A stretch of DNA of 64,000 nucleotides from contig OW203763.1 in assembly GCA_934045905.1 (NCBI GenBank), positions 18,916,948-18,980,947 of the forward strand. The letters run 5' to 3'. The translations under genes were made by a program, and so were the position numbers. The notes beneath the pieces are model-generated. The model searched no databases, had not been told where the DNA came from, and saw only the letters and a program-made list of their open reading frames with translations. The stretch comes from Leuctra nigra (Eukaryota > Arthropoda > Insecta > Plecoptera > Leuctridae). Positions 31,925-43,095 of this stretch are shown in pieces. Numbering within the stretch: position 1 is the stretch's first letter; each line of letters begins with the position of its first letter.

Positions 31925-32866
31925 TAAATTTGAATGTGGCCCGTTTTTAAAAGATGGGTTAAGATAATAGGTACTATCCCCGCCATTTAAAACGGGCTAT
32001 AACTTTTTAACGGGTTGAGCTCAAAACGATTACTCAACGGCACAAATCAGCACAAAACGATCACAAAACGCATGCCTATTTTGGTTTGACTATTTTAGTG
32101 TGGCTGGGCTAGCATTAACTTAGCCCAGCCATTTAAAACGGGCTATAACTTTGGAACGGGTTGAGCTCAAAACGATTACTCAACGGCACAAATCAGCACA
32201 AAACGAGCACAAGAAGTATGCCTATTTTGGTTTGATTATTTGAATGTGGCTGGGCTAGCATTAACTTAGCCCAGCCATTTAAAACGGGCTATAACTTTTT
32301 AACGGGATGAGATCAAAACGATTACTCAACGGCACAAATCAGCACAAAACGAGCACAAAACGCATGCCTATTTTGGTTTGATTATTTGAATGTGGCTGGG
32401 CTAGCATTAACTTAGCCCAGCCATTTAAAATGGACTATAACTTTTTAACAGGATGAGCTCAAAACGATTACTCAACGGCACAAATCAGCACAAAACGAGC
32501 ACAAAACGCATGCCTATTTTGGTTTGATTATTTGAATGTGGCTGGGCTAGCATTAACTTAGCCCAGCTATTTAAAACGGGCTATAACTATTTAACAGGAT
32601 GAGCTCAAAACGATTACTCAACGGCACAAATCAGCACAAACGAGCACAATTCGGACAGCACAAGAAAATTAACTAATACGAAGTTTTTATTTTTATGCTT
32701 GATTTTGCATTAACTTAGCCCAGCCACTCAAAAATTAACATTCACTCAAAACGGTGACAGCTCAAAACGATTTTTTTACGGCACATTTCAGCACAAAACG
32801 AGCACAAAACGACTATCTTTTTCGTTTTTTGATATCATCTTGTGGCTGGGCTAAGTTAATGCACCT
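31925..32866. repeat. Right inverted arm: 146-bp subrepeats (about six)
   Basis: Reverse complement of the left arm, with TGGCTGGGCTAGCATTAACT recurring at about 146-bp spacing. It is shorter than the left arm. Its outermost unit matches the left outermost unit, including GATATCATCTTGTGGCTGGG. Confidence 0.9.
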
Positions 32867-33935
32867 TTGCAAGACCACCTTAACAAGATCCATCTTTGGA
32901 CGACAACTAACGAGATGAGGCTTAATGAAGACAAGACATGCATTATAAGTTTCACTAAGAAGAAGATTGCAATAGACTCTCAGTACACCTTAAATGGACT
33001 CCAACTTTCCAAATCAAAATCCTTTAAGTATCTTGGCATTAACCTCCATCAAAATCTATCCTGGAACACATCAACCTAACCCAGTCAAATGCCAAACGGA
33101 AACTACATTTTGTAATGCGTAACCTTAGAGGGAGTCTGCCAGCAACTAAGGAACACGCTTACAAATGCCTGATACGTCCCCTGCTGGAGTACTGCAGTGC
33201 CGTTTGGAACCCCCACACTGAGAATATGAAATATGCATTAGAATCCATCCAAAACAAAGCGGCCCGCTATGTTGTGGACAATCACCGCCGATGGTCAAAA
33301 GAGCTGAATCGACCATGTCTTAGCGTCAGCAAGACTAAAGCAAAACTCAAATGGGAATTGCTTCACCGGCGAAGATCCCGAGCTGCCTCCGTTGTCTCTT
33401 CAAGACCATGACCGGCCTCCCTGCCTGGGAAGATGTAGCGAAACTCATCACTCCGGCAACGTACCGGGGAAGAAGCGATCATCTACTGAAGATCTTCATT
33501 CCTCGCTTCAACTCGGACACGGGACGACACTCCTTCCTGGGTCAAACTACCCGTCTGTGGAACAATCTTCCTAAAGATCTCATGGATGTCTTGCCCCCCA
33601 AACTAAACATGTTTAATGCCGTTATCAACTCTGCTGTTTAGCCCTAACATAATTTACAACTTAATATCTTATCCTAACTCAGCTCATATTTATTTACTTT
33701 TTTTCTCCTGTACATCAATAACTATCAAGTCACCTCATTCATTGTATATTACATATTAACCCTTGTATTTTTAGCTTGTATGTTAATCAATTTACCATTA
33801 ATTACCATGTAATTACCATTAGTCGACTAGCAGCCACTGGAATTTGTAACTGACTCGTGTTATTGTTAAGATAATATCTGTAAGTGATTCTTAAGCTGTT
33901 ATTAAATAAATAAATAAAAATAAATAAATAAATAA
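32867..33935 (+). pseudogene. LINE reverse transcriptase C-terminal region and tail, right of the insertion
   Basis: Continues the frame of the left fragment directly (LQDHLNKIHLWTTTNEM), then YLGINLHQNLSWN. A one-base deletion near 33075 shifts the frame to RPLLEYCSAVWNPHTENMK and IQNKAARYV. A further shift leads to RHSFLGQTTRLWNNLPKDL. These are CR1/Jockey-type ORF2 features. The 3' end is an (AAAT)n tail at about 33902-33935. It was already or has become a pseudogene. Confidence 0.85.
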
Positions 33936-34660
33936 ATGTGTGCAGAGAATATGCGAACGATTAAATAATCAGGAACAGTTCTAAAGTGGAAACATGCATA
34001 CAATTTATTAGATTTCGTAATTTTTTTCATTATTACATAAAAAGTGACGAATTCGATTAAATCTCGACCACTTTTCGTTCATCATTGCAAATCAAATCAC
34101 ATTCCATTTTATTATCAACCACGCCTATTTGTTTTAATTCAGTTTCAAATATTTATTGTTATTTTGGAACCTGAATTTGATCATCATGTTAATACATTTT
34201 ATTCTGTTGTGTTTCAAATATTATAAAAATTATTTTAATTCTATATACCTACCATGCAACTGAAGTTTTTGTTTTTATTCGTCATTGAGTCGTATCTGGC
34301 CATATTTTTTATCATACTTAAAACATTTTAAAAATATAAAGTCATTCACAATATATTTAAATATTTTCAAAATTGTTACACATGTTTTCTTTGTTTCTAA
34401 TTTACGTATGTATACACTACAGGTGTGCATTGGGGTTAGTGTGGGGTTAGTGCACCTTCCACGGATGTAACTATAAAAGTGCCTTGATTTGCATTTATGA
34501 TCGTTGATCTGTCATTCCGTGAGGGTGAAAAAAATTGTCATGAGAGACAATTCTTTGCCGGCATAAAAGAGTAGTTTAATTTTAATGGTGGTCCATCTTC
34601 TGTTATGCATTGCCTTGCCCAGAAAGAGAGTTCATTGGGTCATGTATTACATGGCGGGAA
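33936..34660. other. AT-rich intergenic DNA, nothing recognised
   Basis: No gene, RNA or repeat structure that I can support. Confidence 0.5.
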
Positions 34661-34664
34661 ATAT

Positions 34665-36607
34665 CTAGTGGAGCGGTCGCTCCACTCAGCCAAGTCGTAC
34701 CGTACACTCACAGTCACTCAACATACCGTAAATGCCTGTATAAACTGAGGAGCAGACCAACTACTTTTACTGTAAGCAACAACATAGCATTTTCGGCCTA
34801 CTGGATCTCAACAATGGAAAATCTCACATTGTTGTGACATGTCTTAATTTTGAGCTATGGCCCACCTGACAACACATACATAACGCGGCAATAATCAGTC
34901 ATACCGTTTTCGAACTAGAGGGCAGTGAAATTAGTGAAATTGCACCGCTTTCTTCTTCAGATTCTGATTCTGATGATTCTGATTCCCGGAAAAGTTGCTG
35001 TCACCGCCACAGCCTAAACGGCTGAACCGATCAACCTGAAATTTTTACCACATATGCACTTTTGGCGTCTGATGATACCTTGCCTCTTGTGATTTTTTGT
35101 GCCGCCATTTTTAAACCGGAAGTGACGTCATATATCTAAAACGGCTGGACCGATTAGAACGAAATTAGCGCCATTCGATTTAGATGGTCATCTATATGAA
35201 GTATCAATAAAAAAATTATTATTTTCTTATTTTCTAAACCGGAAGTGACGTCATAAATACGCAATATTTATCCAATTTCAACAAATTATACTTAAAATAC
35301 ATACAAAATGAACTTACATTGTAACATAGACAATAAAAATAAAAATTGTAAGGTTGCAGTGTTCTCGGCCGCCATTCTTGAAACCGGAAGTGACGTCATA
35401 TATCGAAAACGCCTGTACCGATTACAACCGAAATAGATCCTATCTATTCATTCTGCAATCTATTTGAAAAATCAATTGGGATGAATAAATATACAAATTA
35501 ACGGTACCGGAAATGGTGACAGGAACCACTAAATTAAACCGGAAGTGACGTCATATATTGGAAACGGCATGCCCGATTTGACGGAAATTAGCGCTAATAA
35601 ATTCAGAAGGTCATTCAAGAAGTATCAACTAGATAAAACTTGATTGTTTTCTTATTACCTATACCGGAAATGACGTCATAAATATGCTAAATTAATACAT
35701 TTATATGCAAAATGACACTAAATTCACCACTTTATTTATTTTAAATAGATATTTAGTAATCGTACACTGTAAATATTTATACATTCAAGGTTGCTGTGTT
35801 CTCGGCCGCCATTTTTTAAGCCGGAGGTGACGTCATATCGAAAACGGCTGTACCGATTGCAACCAAATTTTGGAAATGTGTAGGACTAATAATTATGAAT
35901 TCAAGACGACATTATTTTCGGCCACCATTGTTAAAACCGGAAGTGACGTCATATATCGAAAACAGCTGTACGGATTGCAACTAAATTATGTAATTATGTT
36001 GGACTTATAATTATGAATTAAATACGACATCAATTTCGGCCGCCATTGTTAAAATCGGAAGTGACATCATATATCGAAAACGGCTGTACCTATTGCAACC
36101 AAATTTTAGAAATGTGTTGGACTAATAATTATGAATTCAAGACGACATTATTTTCGGCCGCCATTGTTAAAACCGGAAGTGACGTCATACATCGAAAACG
36201 GCTGTACAGATTGCAACCTAATTATGTAATTATGTAGGACAAATAATTATGAATTCTGGACGACATTATTTTCGGCCGCCATTTCAAAACCGGAAGTGGC
36301 GTCATATATCGAAAACGGCTGTACCGATTGCAACCAAATTATGCAATTATAGGACTTATAATTATGAATTCAAGAAGACATTATTTTCGGCCGCTATTTC
36401 AAACCAGGAAGTGACGTCATGTATCGAAAATGGTTGGATCGATTGTAACGAAACTTAAGCTATTCTTCTTGGATAATCATTTTAATCTTATACTAAACGC
36501 AACTTTTCTTAGTAACCAAATCGCTTGAGGCGTATTTTTTTAAAGAAATTAGTCCTTGCTCCGACATGTGCATCAAGCTGTATGAATAAACTAACAAAAG
36601 AAGTGAT
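34665..36607. repeat. Left copy of an inverted 3-kb repeat, with ETS/CRE/YY1-like motif array
   Basis: Begins with the palindrome AGTGGAGCGGTCGCTCCACT (34670-34689). From 35100 on it is an array of degenerate units, becoming regular at about 118-120 bp after 35820. Units contain CCGGAAGTGACGTCA, AACGGCTGTACCGATTGCAA and GGCCGCCATT. Exact CCGGAAGTGACGTCA starts include 35116, 35239, 35384, 35539, 35937 and 36173. The reverse complement of this whole segment is at 61408-63085. Small frames crossing it are repeat by-products. Confidence 0.8.
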
Positions 36608-38022
36608 ATCCCAGAAAAAAACACTCCGTGTAAAAAAGGCAGCCAAGTCTCTTTACTGTAAAAAAATTCAACACCGAAAAGGAGTGATATCAAAAAAGGA
36701 GCCAAGTCAATGACATTTTCCAAATATTAAATCGTATTTTTTAAAATAAAGTATAAACACCGAGAAATACTTTACAAAAGGACTTGGCGCATCGTTTTTT
36801 TAAAGATATTTTTCTATTCATAATCATATGTCATTTATATACAACCGTTATTTAGAATTTTTAGAATAATAGGGAAACATCTTTCAATTACATATTGTAC
36901 AAACCTATGTAAAATATTTTCTATTTGTATTTGTACACGATAAAACTTGTTGCATATGTTTGTAATAAATACACAATCTAGTTATCTTTGTAAATTGTAA
37001 TATTGTTTCGTGGTCAACATAATTAAGTCTCATGCGTTATACCTTCTCAACATGAAATCAATTTCTTGTAATCCACATTTTATAACAATACATTTCACAA
37101 AGTACACAGTAACGTCACATTGAATTTATATTAAAAAAATTAACTTTATACACTTAACACTTCAAAAATATATAATAGTGTTCCTTAGATAGTTAGTAAT
37201 TATTTGACAACGTTTCATGATTTCCTTCAGTCAAGATCAAATTATGAAAAGATACCCTTCCAATATCACCCTTTTTAACAGTGCTATAAGAATATGTATG
37301 AGCCCCACTTCCAATTATTATTTAATTCCTCCCACTTTATATTACTTATCTATTACAGCATGAAATCTTTCTTCTATCGCCATTGACAAAACTATAAAAT
37401 AACCATTACTAAAAGTAGCTTGATTCAAAGATTCTGGCTCCAACAAAAAGAGGAAAATGTACCTACTTGTAAATTTCTTTCCACTTTTAAGCATGAATTA
37501 CACGGTTCAAGTTTCCTTGAAGGGGTTGAATTCAACCCTTGATTTCAAGGAAACTTGAAAGAGAATTTAGACGATTTAAGTTTATTGTTGATTGAAGTTG
37601 CGGTGAAATTAACAATTGGTTGAAGTATTTCAAGACTTGAAGGAAAATATGACATGTTCTAATTGATAAGGCTGAAGAAATGTCTTGAATTGAAGAATTG
37701 GGAACCTGTTAAATGCTTCAATGTTTTCATTTAGACGACCCAAGTCTTGAATTCAACCTCCTTGAAAGGGTTGAATTCAAGGAAACTTGAATCGTGTAAT
37801 TCAGCCTTTAGTATAGAATGATGTCTTTAAGAAAACGAAGCGCCAAGTCCTTTTGTAAAGTATTTCTCGGTGTTTATACTTTTATTTAAAAAATACGATT
37901 AAATATTTGGAAAATGTCATTGACTTGGCTCCTTTTTTGATATCACTCCTTTTCGGTGTTGAATTTTTTTAAAGTAAAGAGACTTGGCAGCCTTTTTTAC
38001 ACGGAGTGTTTTTTTCTGGGAT
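36608..38022. mobile_element. Palindromic element, 1.4 kb (left copy)
   Basis: Ends ATCCCAG/CTGGGAT. Arms of about 190 bp include GCAGCCAAGTCTCTTTAC and CCAAGTCAATGACATTTTCC, mirrored at 37850-38022. The spacer is AT-rich and colinear with the inverted copy at 60126-61407, apart from one insertion in each copy. No coding capacity seen. Confidence 0.8.
37495..37803. mobile_element. 309-bp MITE inserted in the left palindromic element
   Basis: Begins near GAATTACACGGTTCAAGTTT and ends with its approximate reverse complement (AAACTTGAATCGTGTAATTC). It also contains internal fold-back TTGAATTCAA/TTCAAGGAAACTTGAA segments. The paralogous site at about 60335 lacks it (AAAGTGG adjoining ATCCTA), giving an empty site. 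Confidence 0.65.
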
Positions 38023-38082
38023 ACCTTATACCATAGACATTGTATAGCCTTCGGCTAATACCATTACATGGTATTATACCGG

Positions 38083-38890
38083 GTGGCGCATAAAAAACGC
38101 ACAATGGGCGAGACATTGCTATGACGAAACTACTGCATACATTGTGCTGAAAATTGCACATAATATAAACAACATACTTAGGTTTAATGCGTGAAAGTTT
38201 CAAAAACATTTCTTTTGTTGCAAAAAAGCTACAGCTGCTCGAATTTGTTTGCGTAAAAATCGATTATACGTAGCTCAAATAGCCCGCGTACAGAAAACGT
38301 CCACTGTTTCTTTAAAACTGCTTACGATATCAATCTGAAAATTTTAAATAGTAAACAAAATATATTGCTATAAATTATGTACAAATTTCAATACATTAGG
38401 AACAATAGAACGAAAGTTATGGGTTCTTCATGTTGAGCCTAAAAGCAGAGTATCATTTCTAAGTTTATTACGCACGATAATTTCAAAAAGTGTAATAATC
38501 TCACTCTTATTGTGCTTTTAATCTCAACTTCTAGGTACCAAACCTTTCGTTCAATATATTCAAATTTATTGAAATGTTTACACTAATGATGGCAATATAT
38601 TGTGCATAAAATTTTATATTTTGAGCTTGACATCATGCGTAGTTTTTAATAAACAGCGTCCCAACCAATGCACGTTTTCTGGACGCGCACTATTTGAGCT
38701 CCGTATAATCGATTTTTCGACAACCAAATTCTAACTGCTGTAACCTTTTTCCCACGAAAGTAATGTTTTTGAAACTTTCACACATTAAACCTTGGTATGT
38801 TGTTTATATTAAGTCAAATTTTCAGCCCGATGTATGTTCTTGTTTCGTCACAGCGTAGTCTCGGCCATTGTGCGTTTTATATGCGCCACT
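38083..38890. mobile_element. Palindromic element, about 0.8 kb (GGGTGGCGCA family)
   Basis: Left GGGTGGCGCATAAAAAACGC, right reading GAGTGGCGCATATAAAACGC on the other strand. Inner mirrored blocks include AAATCGATTATACGTAGCTC. Related to 43096-44310. Confidence 0.7.
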
Positions 38891-38894
38891 CATT

Positions 38895-39290
38895 ATAATT
38901 TTAGCCCTTATTGTTTTGAGAGTTTAATCGTACTCCCTTCATTTAAGTTTGTAAATGTGCATTAAAAATAAGTACGCCCTGATAATAAAAATATATATGT
39001 TGGAGTTAAACCTAAAATGTATCATAGGTTAATTCATAGGTGTATGTGTATGTAGGTGTATGTAGGTATGTAGGTGTATCTATGTATACTCAACGCATTT
39101 AGTTGTGATAAAACTTACCCCCAATCGCGACTACCAGTCGTACACAGAAGTAGTATAAGTTGCCTAAAATACAGATATTTGTATACAGAGGGGTGATTTG
39201 CAAGACTGGTTTTATCATTGGCTTTGATCACGACTTAATGCGTTGGCTGTACCTAGAGTTTTCGATCCTTTTTAGTTTTTAGTCTCATAC
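38895..39290. other. Intergenic DNA with GTATGTAGGT repeats; start of the gene A 3' flank
   Basis: A short GTATGTAGGTGTATGTAGGT tract lies near 39045-39080. From about 39247 the sequence GTACCTAGAGTTTTCGATCC matches 21014-21035 downstream of gene B. Confidence 0.5.
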
Positions 39291-39292
39291 AG

Positions 39293-39604
39293 CGATGCTC
39301 CAATGCTTTACTAAGACATATCCAAAATCATAGTTTTGAGATATCGAATATAAGATTTCAATATGATGTCTTAGTATAGAACTGGGATATTTACACAAGG
39401 TTATTTTAATGGACAATGAGATGTCTCAGTACAGAATTGGAGAATGATATAGAGAGACATCCGCGATCTCGTGGAGGCAAATGAAACTAAAAGATATCTC
39501 AGTAAAGGACTGGATAGACTATAGAGCTTGAAGTTCTGAATCCAATGATATATAATTTCATTTTTGCATATTTTGAGATGTCTCAGTAAAGCATTGGAGC
39601 ATCG
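39293..39604. mobile_element. 312-bp MITE in the gene A 3' flank
   Basis: Ends CGATGCTCCAATGCTTTACT / reverse of AGTAAAGCATTGGAGCATCG, a perfect 20-bp terminal match with similarity beyond it. The homologous flank downstream of gene B has no such insertion, so it post-dates the gene duplication. Confidence 0.8.
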
Positions 39605-39682
39605 GCAGGTATAGGGAATTGATTTAAGATACAGGATTTATATGCAATTAAAAACCTTCATCAGAATTAAAGTTAGAACCAA

Positions 39683-39688
39683 TTTATT
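39683..39688 (-). terminator. Polyadenylation signal of gene A
   Basis: AATAAA on the minus strand about 220 nt after the stop, in flank homologous to that of gene B. Confidence 0.55.
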
Positions 39689-39906
39689 ATCAACTACAAC
39701 TATATTCAAGCTATATCTATATTATACTTTCTATATATTGAATTCAGACAAAATTTAAAAATGATAAATAAGAAGTTAATTACAAAATGCAGACCTCGGG
39801 AGGTAAGAAAAGGGTAAACGGTGAACATTTCAACATTTCAACATTCAAGAATAGAACACTTAGACATTCAAACAAATATATGCAATACATCATAAAATTA
39901 ACAGGT

Positions 39907-42561
39907 TTAAGGAACGCAAGAGCAAGAGCAAACAGGACCGGGAGTGCTGTCAGATCCGCCTCCACCATTGCCGCCTCCACCATTGCCGCCTCCACCATTG
40001 CCGCCCTCTCCGGATCCACTGCCGCTTTCTCCGGATCCACTGCCGCTTTCTCCGGATCCACTGCCGCTTTCTCCGGATCCACTGCCGCTTTCTCCGGATC
40101 CACTGCCGCCACCACCATTGCCGCCTCCTCCGTTGCCGCCTCCTCCATTACCGCCTCCTCCATTGCCGCCTCCTCCGTTGCCGCCTCCTCCGTTGCCGCC
40201 TCCACCATTGCCGCCTCCTCCGTTACCGCCTCCTCCATTACCGCCTCCTCCATTACCGCCTTCTCCGGATCCACTGCCGCTTTCTCCGGATCCACTGCCG
40301 CCTCCACAATTGCCGCCTCCTCCATTGCCGCCTCCTCCGTTGCCGCCTCCTCCGTTGCCGCCTCCTCCGTTGCCGCCTCCTCCATTGCCGCCTCCTCCGT
40401 TGCCGCCTCCTCCATTGCCGCCTCCTCCGGATCCATTGCCGCCTTCTCCGGATCCACTGCCGCTTTCTCCGGATCCACTTCCGCCTCCTCCATTGCCGCC
40501 TCCTCCATTGCCGCCTCCTCCGTTGCCGCCTCCTCCGTTGCCGCCTCCTCCATTGCCGCCTCCTCCGTTGCCGCCTCCTCCGTTGCCGCCTCCTCCATTG
40601 CCGCCTCCTCCATTGCCGCCTCCTCCGTTGCCGCCTCCTCCATTGCCGCCTCCTCCGTTGCCGCCTCCTCCGTTGCCGCCTCCTCCATTGCCGCCTCCTC
40701 CGGATCCATTGCCGCCTTCTCCGGATCCACTGCCGCTTTCTCCGGATCCACTGCCGCCTCCTCCATTGCCGCCTCCTCCATTGCCGCCTCCTCCATTGCC
40801 GCCTCCACCATTGCCTCCTCCTCCATTGCCACCTCCTCCGTTGCCACCTCCTCCGTTGCCGCCTCCTCCGTTGCCGCCTCCACCATTGCCGCCTCCTCCG
40901 TTACCGCCTCCATCATTGCCGCCTCCTCCGTTACCGCCTCCACAATTGCCGCCTCCTCCATTGCCGCCTCCACCGTTTCCGCCTCCTCCGTTTCCGCCTC
41001 CCCCATTGCCGCCTCCTCCATTGCCGCCTCCCCCATTGCCACCTCCTCCGCTGCCGCCTCCTCCGTTGCCGCCTCCTCCGTTGCCGCCTCCTCCGTTGCC
41101 GCCTCCTCCGGATCCATTGCCGTCTTCTCCGGATCCACTGCCGCTTTCTCCGGATCCACTGCCGCTTTCTCCGGATCCACTGCCGCTTTCTCCGGATCCA
41201 CTGCCGCCTCCTCCATTGCCGCCTCCTCCATTGCCGCCTCCTCCATTGCCGCCTCCTCCATTACCGCCTCCTCCATTGCCGCCTCCTCCATTGCCGCCTC
41301 CACCATTGCCTCCTCCTCCATTGCCACCTCCTCCGTTGCCACCTCCTCCGTTGCCGCCTCCTCCGTTGCCACCTCCACCATTGCCGCCTCCTCCGTTACC
41401 GCCTCCATCATTGCCGCCTCCTCCGTTACCGCCTCCACAATTGCCGCCTCCTCCATTGCCGCCTCCACCATTTCCGCCTCCTCCGTTTCCGCCTCCCCCA
41501 TTGCCGCCTCCTCCGCTGCCGCCTCCTCCGCTGCCGCCTCCTCCGTTACCGCCTCCACCATTGCCGCCTCCTCCGTTGCCGCCACCACCACTGCCGCCTC
41601 CTCCATTGCCGCCTCCTCCGTTGCCGCCTCCACCATTGCCGCCTCCATCATTGCCGCCTCCTCCGTTACCGCCTCCACCATTGCCGCCTCCTCCATTACC
41701 GCCTTCTCCGGATCCACTGCCGTTTTCTCCGGATCCACTGCCGCCTCCTCCGTTACCGCCTCCACCGTTGCCGCCTCCACCATTGCCGCCTCCTCCATTG
41801 CCGCCTCCTCCGTTGCCGCCTCCACCATTGCCGCCTCCTCCATTGCCGCCTCCTCCGTTGCCGCCTCCTCCATTACCGCCTCCTCCATTGCCGCCTCCAC
41901 CATTGCCGCCTCCTCCATTGCCGCCTCCTCCGTTACCGCCTCCACCATTGCCGCCTCCTCCATTACCGCCTTCTCCGGATCCACTGCCGTTTTCTCCGGA
42001 TCCACTGCCGCCTCCTCCGTTACCGCCTCCACCGTTGCCGCCTCCACCATTGCCGCCTCCTCCATTGCCGCCTCCTCCGTTGCCGCCTCCACCATTGCCG
42101 CCTCCTCCATTGCCGCCTCCTCCGTTGCCGCCTCCTCCATTACCGCCTCCTCCATTGCCGCCTCCACCATTGCCGCCTCCTCCATTGCCGCCTCCTCCGT
42201 TACCGCCTCCACCATTGCCGCCTCCTCCGTTTCCGCCTCCACCATTGCCGCCTCCTCCGTTACCGCCTCCACCGTTACCGCCTCCACCGTTGCCGCCTCC
42301 ACCATTGCCGCCTCCTCCATTGCCGCCTCCACCGCTGCCGCCTCCACCGTTACCGCCTCCACCGTTACCGCCTCCACCGTTACCGCCGCCTCCACCACCT
42401 GGGGCTTTTGTGGTACCAACATTGTCTCCTGGCATAATACAATCTACAGGTGGCGTAGGTTGAGGAGGCAATTCTGGGCAGTCTACGGGCTTCAACCCAT
42501 AACAAAGGCCGTATTTACTGAACAAGTAAGGGTCGTCCGGGTCGGCTTTTCGTTTGTCAAT
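39907..42561 (-). CDS. Glycine-rich secreted protein gene A, exon 2 (884 residues)
   Basis: Starts after a TTTTTTCCAG acceptor and joins exon 1 in phase 0, giving a 903-residue prediction. The N-terminal part reads IDKRKADPDDPYLFSKYGLC, with a Lys-Arg pair, then YGLKPVDCP, PVDCIMPGDNVGTT and the glycine region. The bulk is (GGGGN)n with many GSGSGES/GSGSGEN blocks, some in internal duplications of about 89 residues (41701 and 41968 on the DNA). It lacks the 25-residue GIGVGG module of gene B. The tail GPVCSCSCVP stops three codons earlier than in B because GAA has become TAA. Probable extracellular structural protein; no known family recognised. Very long frames on the plus strand here (839 and 933 codons) are composition artefacts. 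Confidence 0.85.
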   Translation of the reverse strand: MDKRKADPDDPYLFSKYGLCYGLKPVDCPELPPQPTPPVDCIMPGDNVGTTKAPGGGGGGNGGGGNGGGGNGGGGSGGGGNGGGGNGGGGNGGGGNGGGGNGGGGNGGGGNGGGGNGGGGNGGGGNGGGGNGGGGNGGGGNGGGGNGGGGNGGGGNGGGGNGGGGNGGGGNGGGGNGGGGNGGGGSGSGENGSGSGEGGNGGGGNGGGGNGGGGNGGGGNGGGGNGGGGNGGGGNGGGGNGGGGNGGGGNGGGGNGGGGNGGGGNGGGGNGGGGSGSGENGSGSGEGGNGGGGNGGGGNGGGGNDGGGNGGGGNGGGGNGGGGSGGGGNGGGGNGGGGNGGGGSGGGGSGGGGNGGGGNGGGGNGGGGNGGGGNCGGGNGGGGNDGGGNGGGGNGGGGNGGGGNGGGGNGGGGNGGGGNGGGGNGGGGNGGGGNGGGGNGGGGNGGGGNGGGGSGSGESGSGSGESGSGSGESGSGSGEDGNGSGGGGNGGGGNGGGGNGGGGSGGGGNGGGGNGGGGNGGGGNGGGGNGGGGNGGGGNCGGGNGGGGNDGGGNGGGGNGGGGNGGGGNGGGGNGGGGNGGGGNGGGGNGGGGNGGGGNGGGGSGSGESGSGSGEGGNGSGGGGNGGGGNGGGGNGGGGNGGGGNGGGGNGGGGNGGGGNGGGGNGGGGNGGGGNGGGGNGGGGNGGGGNGGGGSGSGESGSGSGEGGNGSGGGGNGGGGNGGGGNGGGGNGGGGNGGGGNGGGGNGGGGNCGGGSGSGESGSGSGEGGNGGGGNGGGGNGGGGNGGGGNGGGGNGGGGNGGGGNGGGGNGGGGNGGGGSGSGESGSGSGESGSGSGESGSGSGESGSGSGEGGNGGGGNGGGGNGGGGSDSTPGPVCSCSCVP

Positions 42562-43095
42562 CTGGAAAAAATTGTACATTTCAAATAATTTAAATTTTTG
42601 TTTTATTGTTACCTATATCCTAGTTCAATAAATTAGATGCATACATTTTGTTATATGTATTTCTTTCTACTATTATTGGAGGTGTAAACTTTAAAACCTT
42701 TTTATTATTACCTATGCAAGAAAAAAAGTCGTAAACACTTAAGAATGTTTCAGTTGCTTTAGTTGTACATAAAATGTCTTAGTTATTACGATTATTTTTG
42801 TGATAAACTTGGCCAACTTCATGCATACCTAATTGTGTTAGGTACGTAGGAATTAATCTAGAAATTCCAAATCCATATCTCTTATTCCATATCTTATTGT
42901 GGTTATTTTGCAAAGCTCTCCGCTTTCCCATTAATTTAGCTTAAATAACCATTTAAATCGTAAAATTTAATAACTGCTCTTTGAATAATAATTGTTATTT
43001 AGATACCGGTGCATATTATATTTTGGTCGCTGGCACATTGTATTAAAATTATAATAGACCTGATAGATTGAGTTTTTTTAATATAGGCAAGTATT

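Larger units (their letters stand above)
27004..32866. mobile_element. Foldback-like transposon, 5.86 kb, with a 9-bp target duplication
   Basis: Begins AGGTGCATTAAC and ends GTTAATGCACCT. TTGCAAGAC occurs immediately outside both ends (26995-27003 and 32867-32875). Both terminal arms are arrays of about 146-bp subrepeats in inverted orientation (to about 28440 on the left, from about 31925 on the right). Long subrepeat-bearing inverted arms and a 9-bp duplication match Drosophila Foldback elements, which belong with Mutator-like DNA transposons. No transposase is visible. The interior carries a LINE tail, an inverted-repeat element and a ubiquitin-protease-like pseudogene. The element splits a LINE whose reading frame is continuous across the empty site. 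Confidence 0.88.

Noticed and set aside
39787..42588. Very long plus-strand open frames (933 and 839 codons) and an 880-codon minus-strand frame over gene A exon 2
   Set aside because: The 15-bp repeat has no stop codons in several frames, so all are open. Only the GGGGN frame has a matching splice acceptor, signal-peptide exon, promoter and Cys-bearing unique ends shared with gene B.
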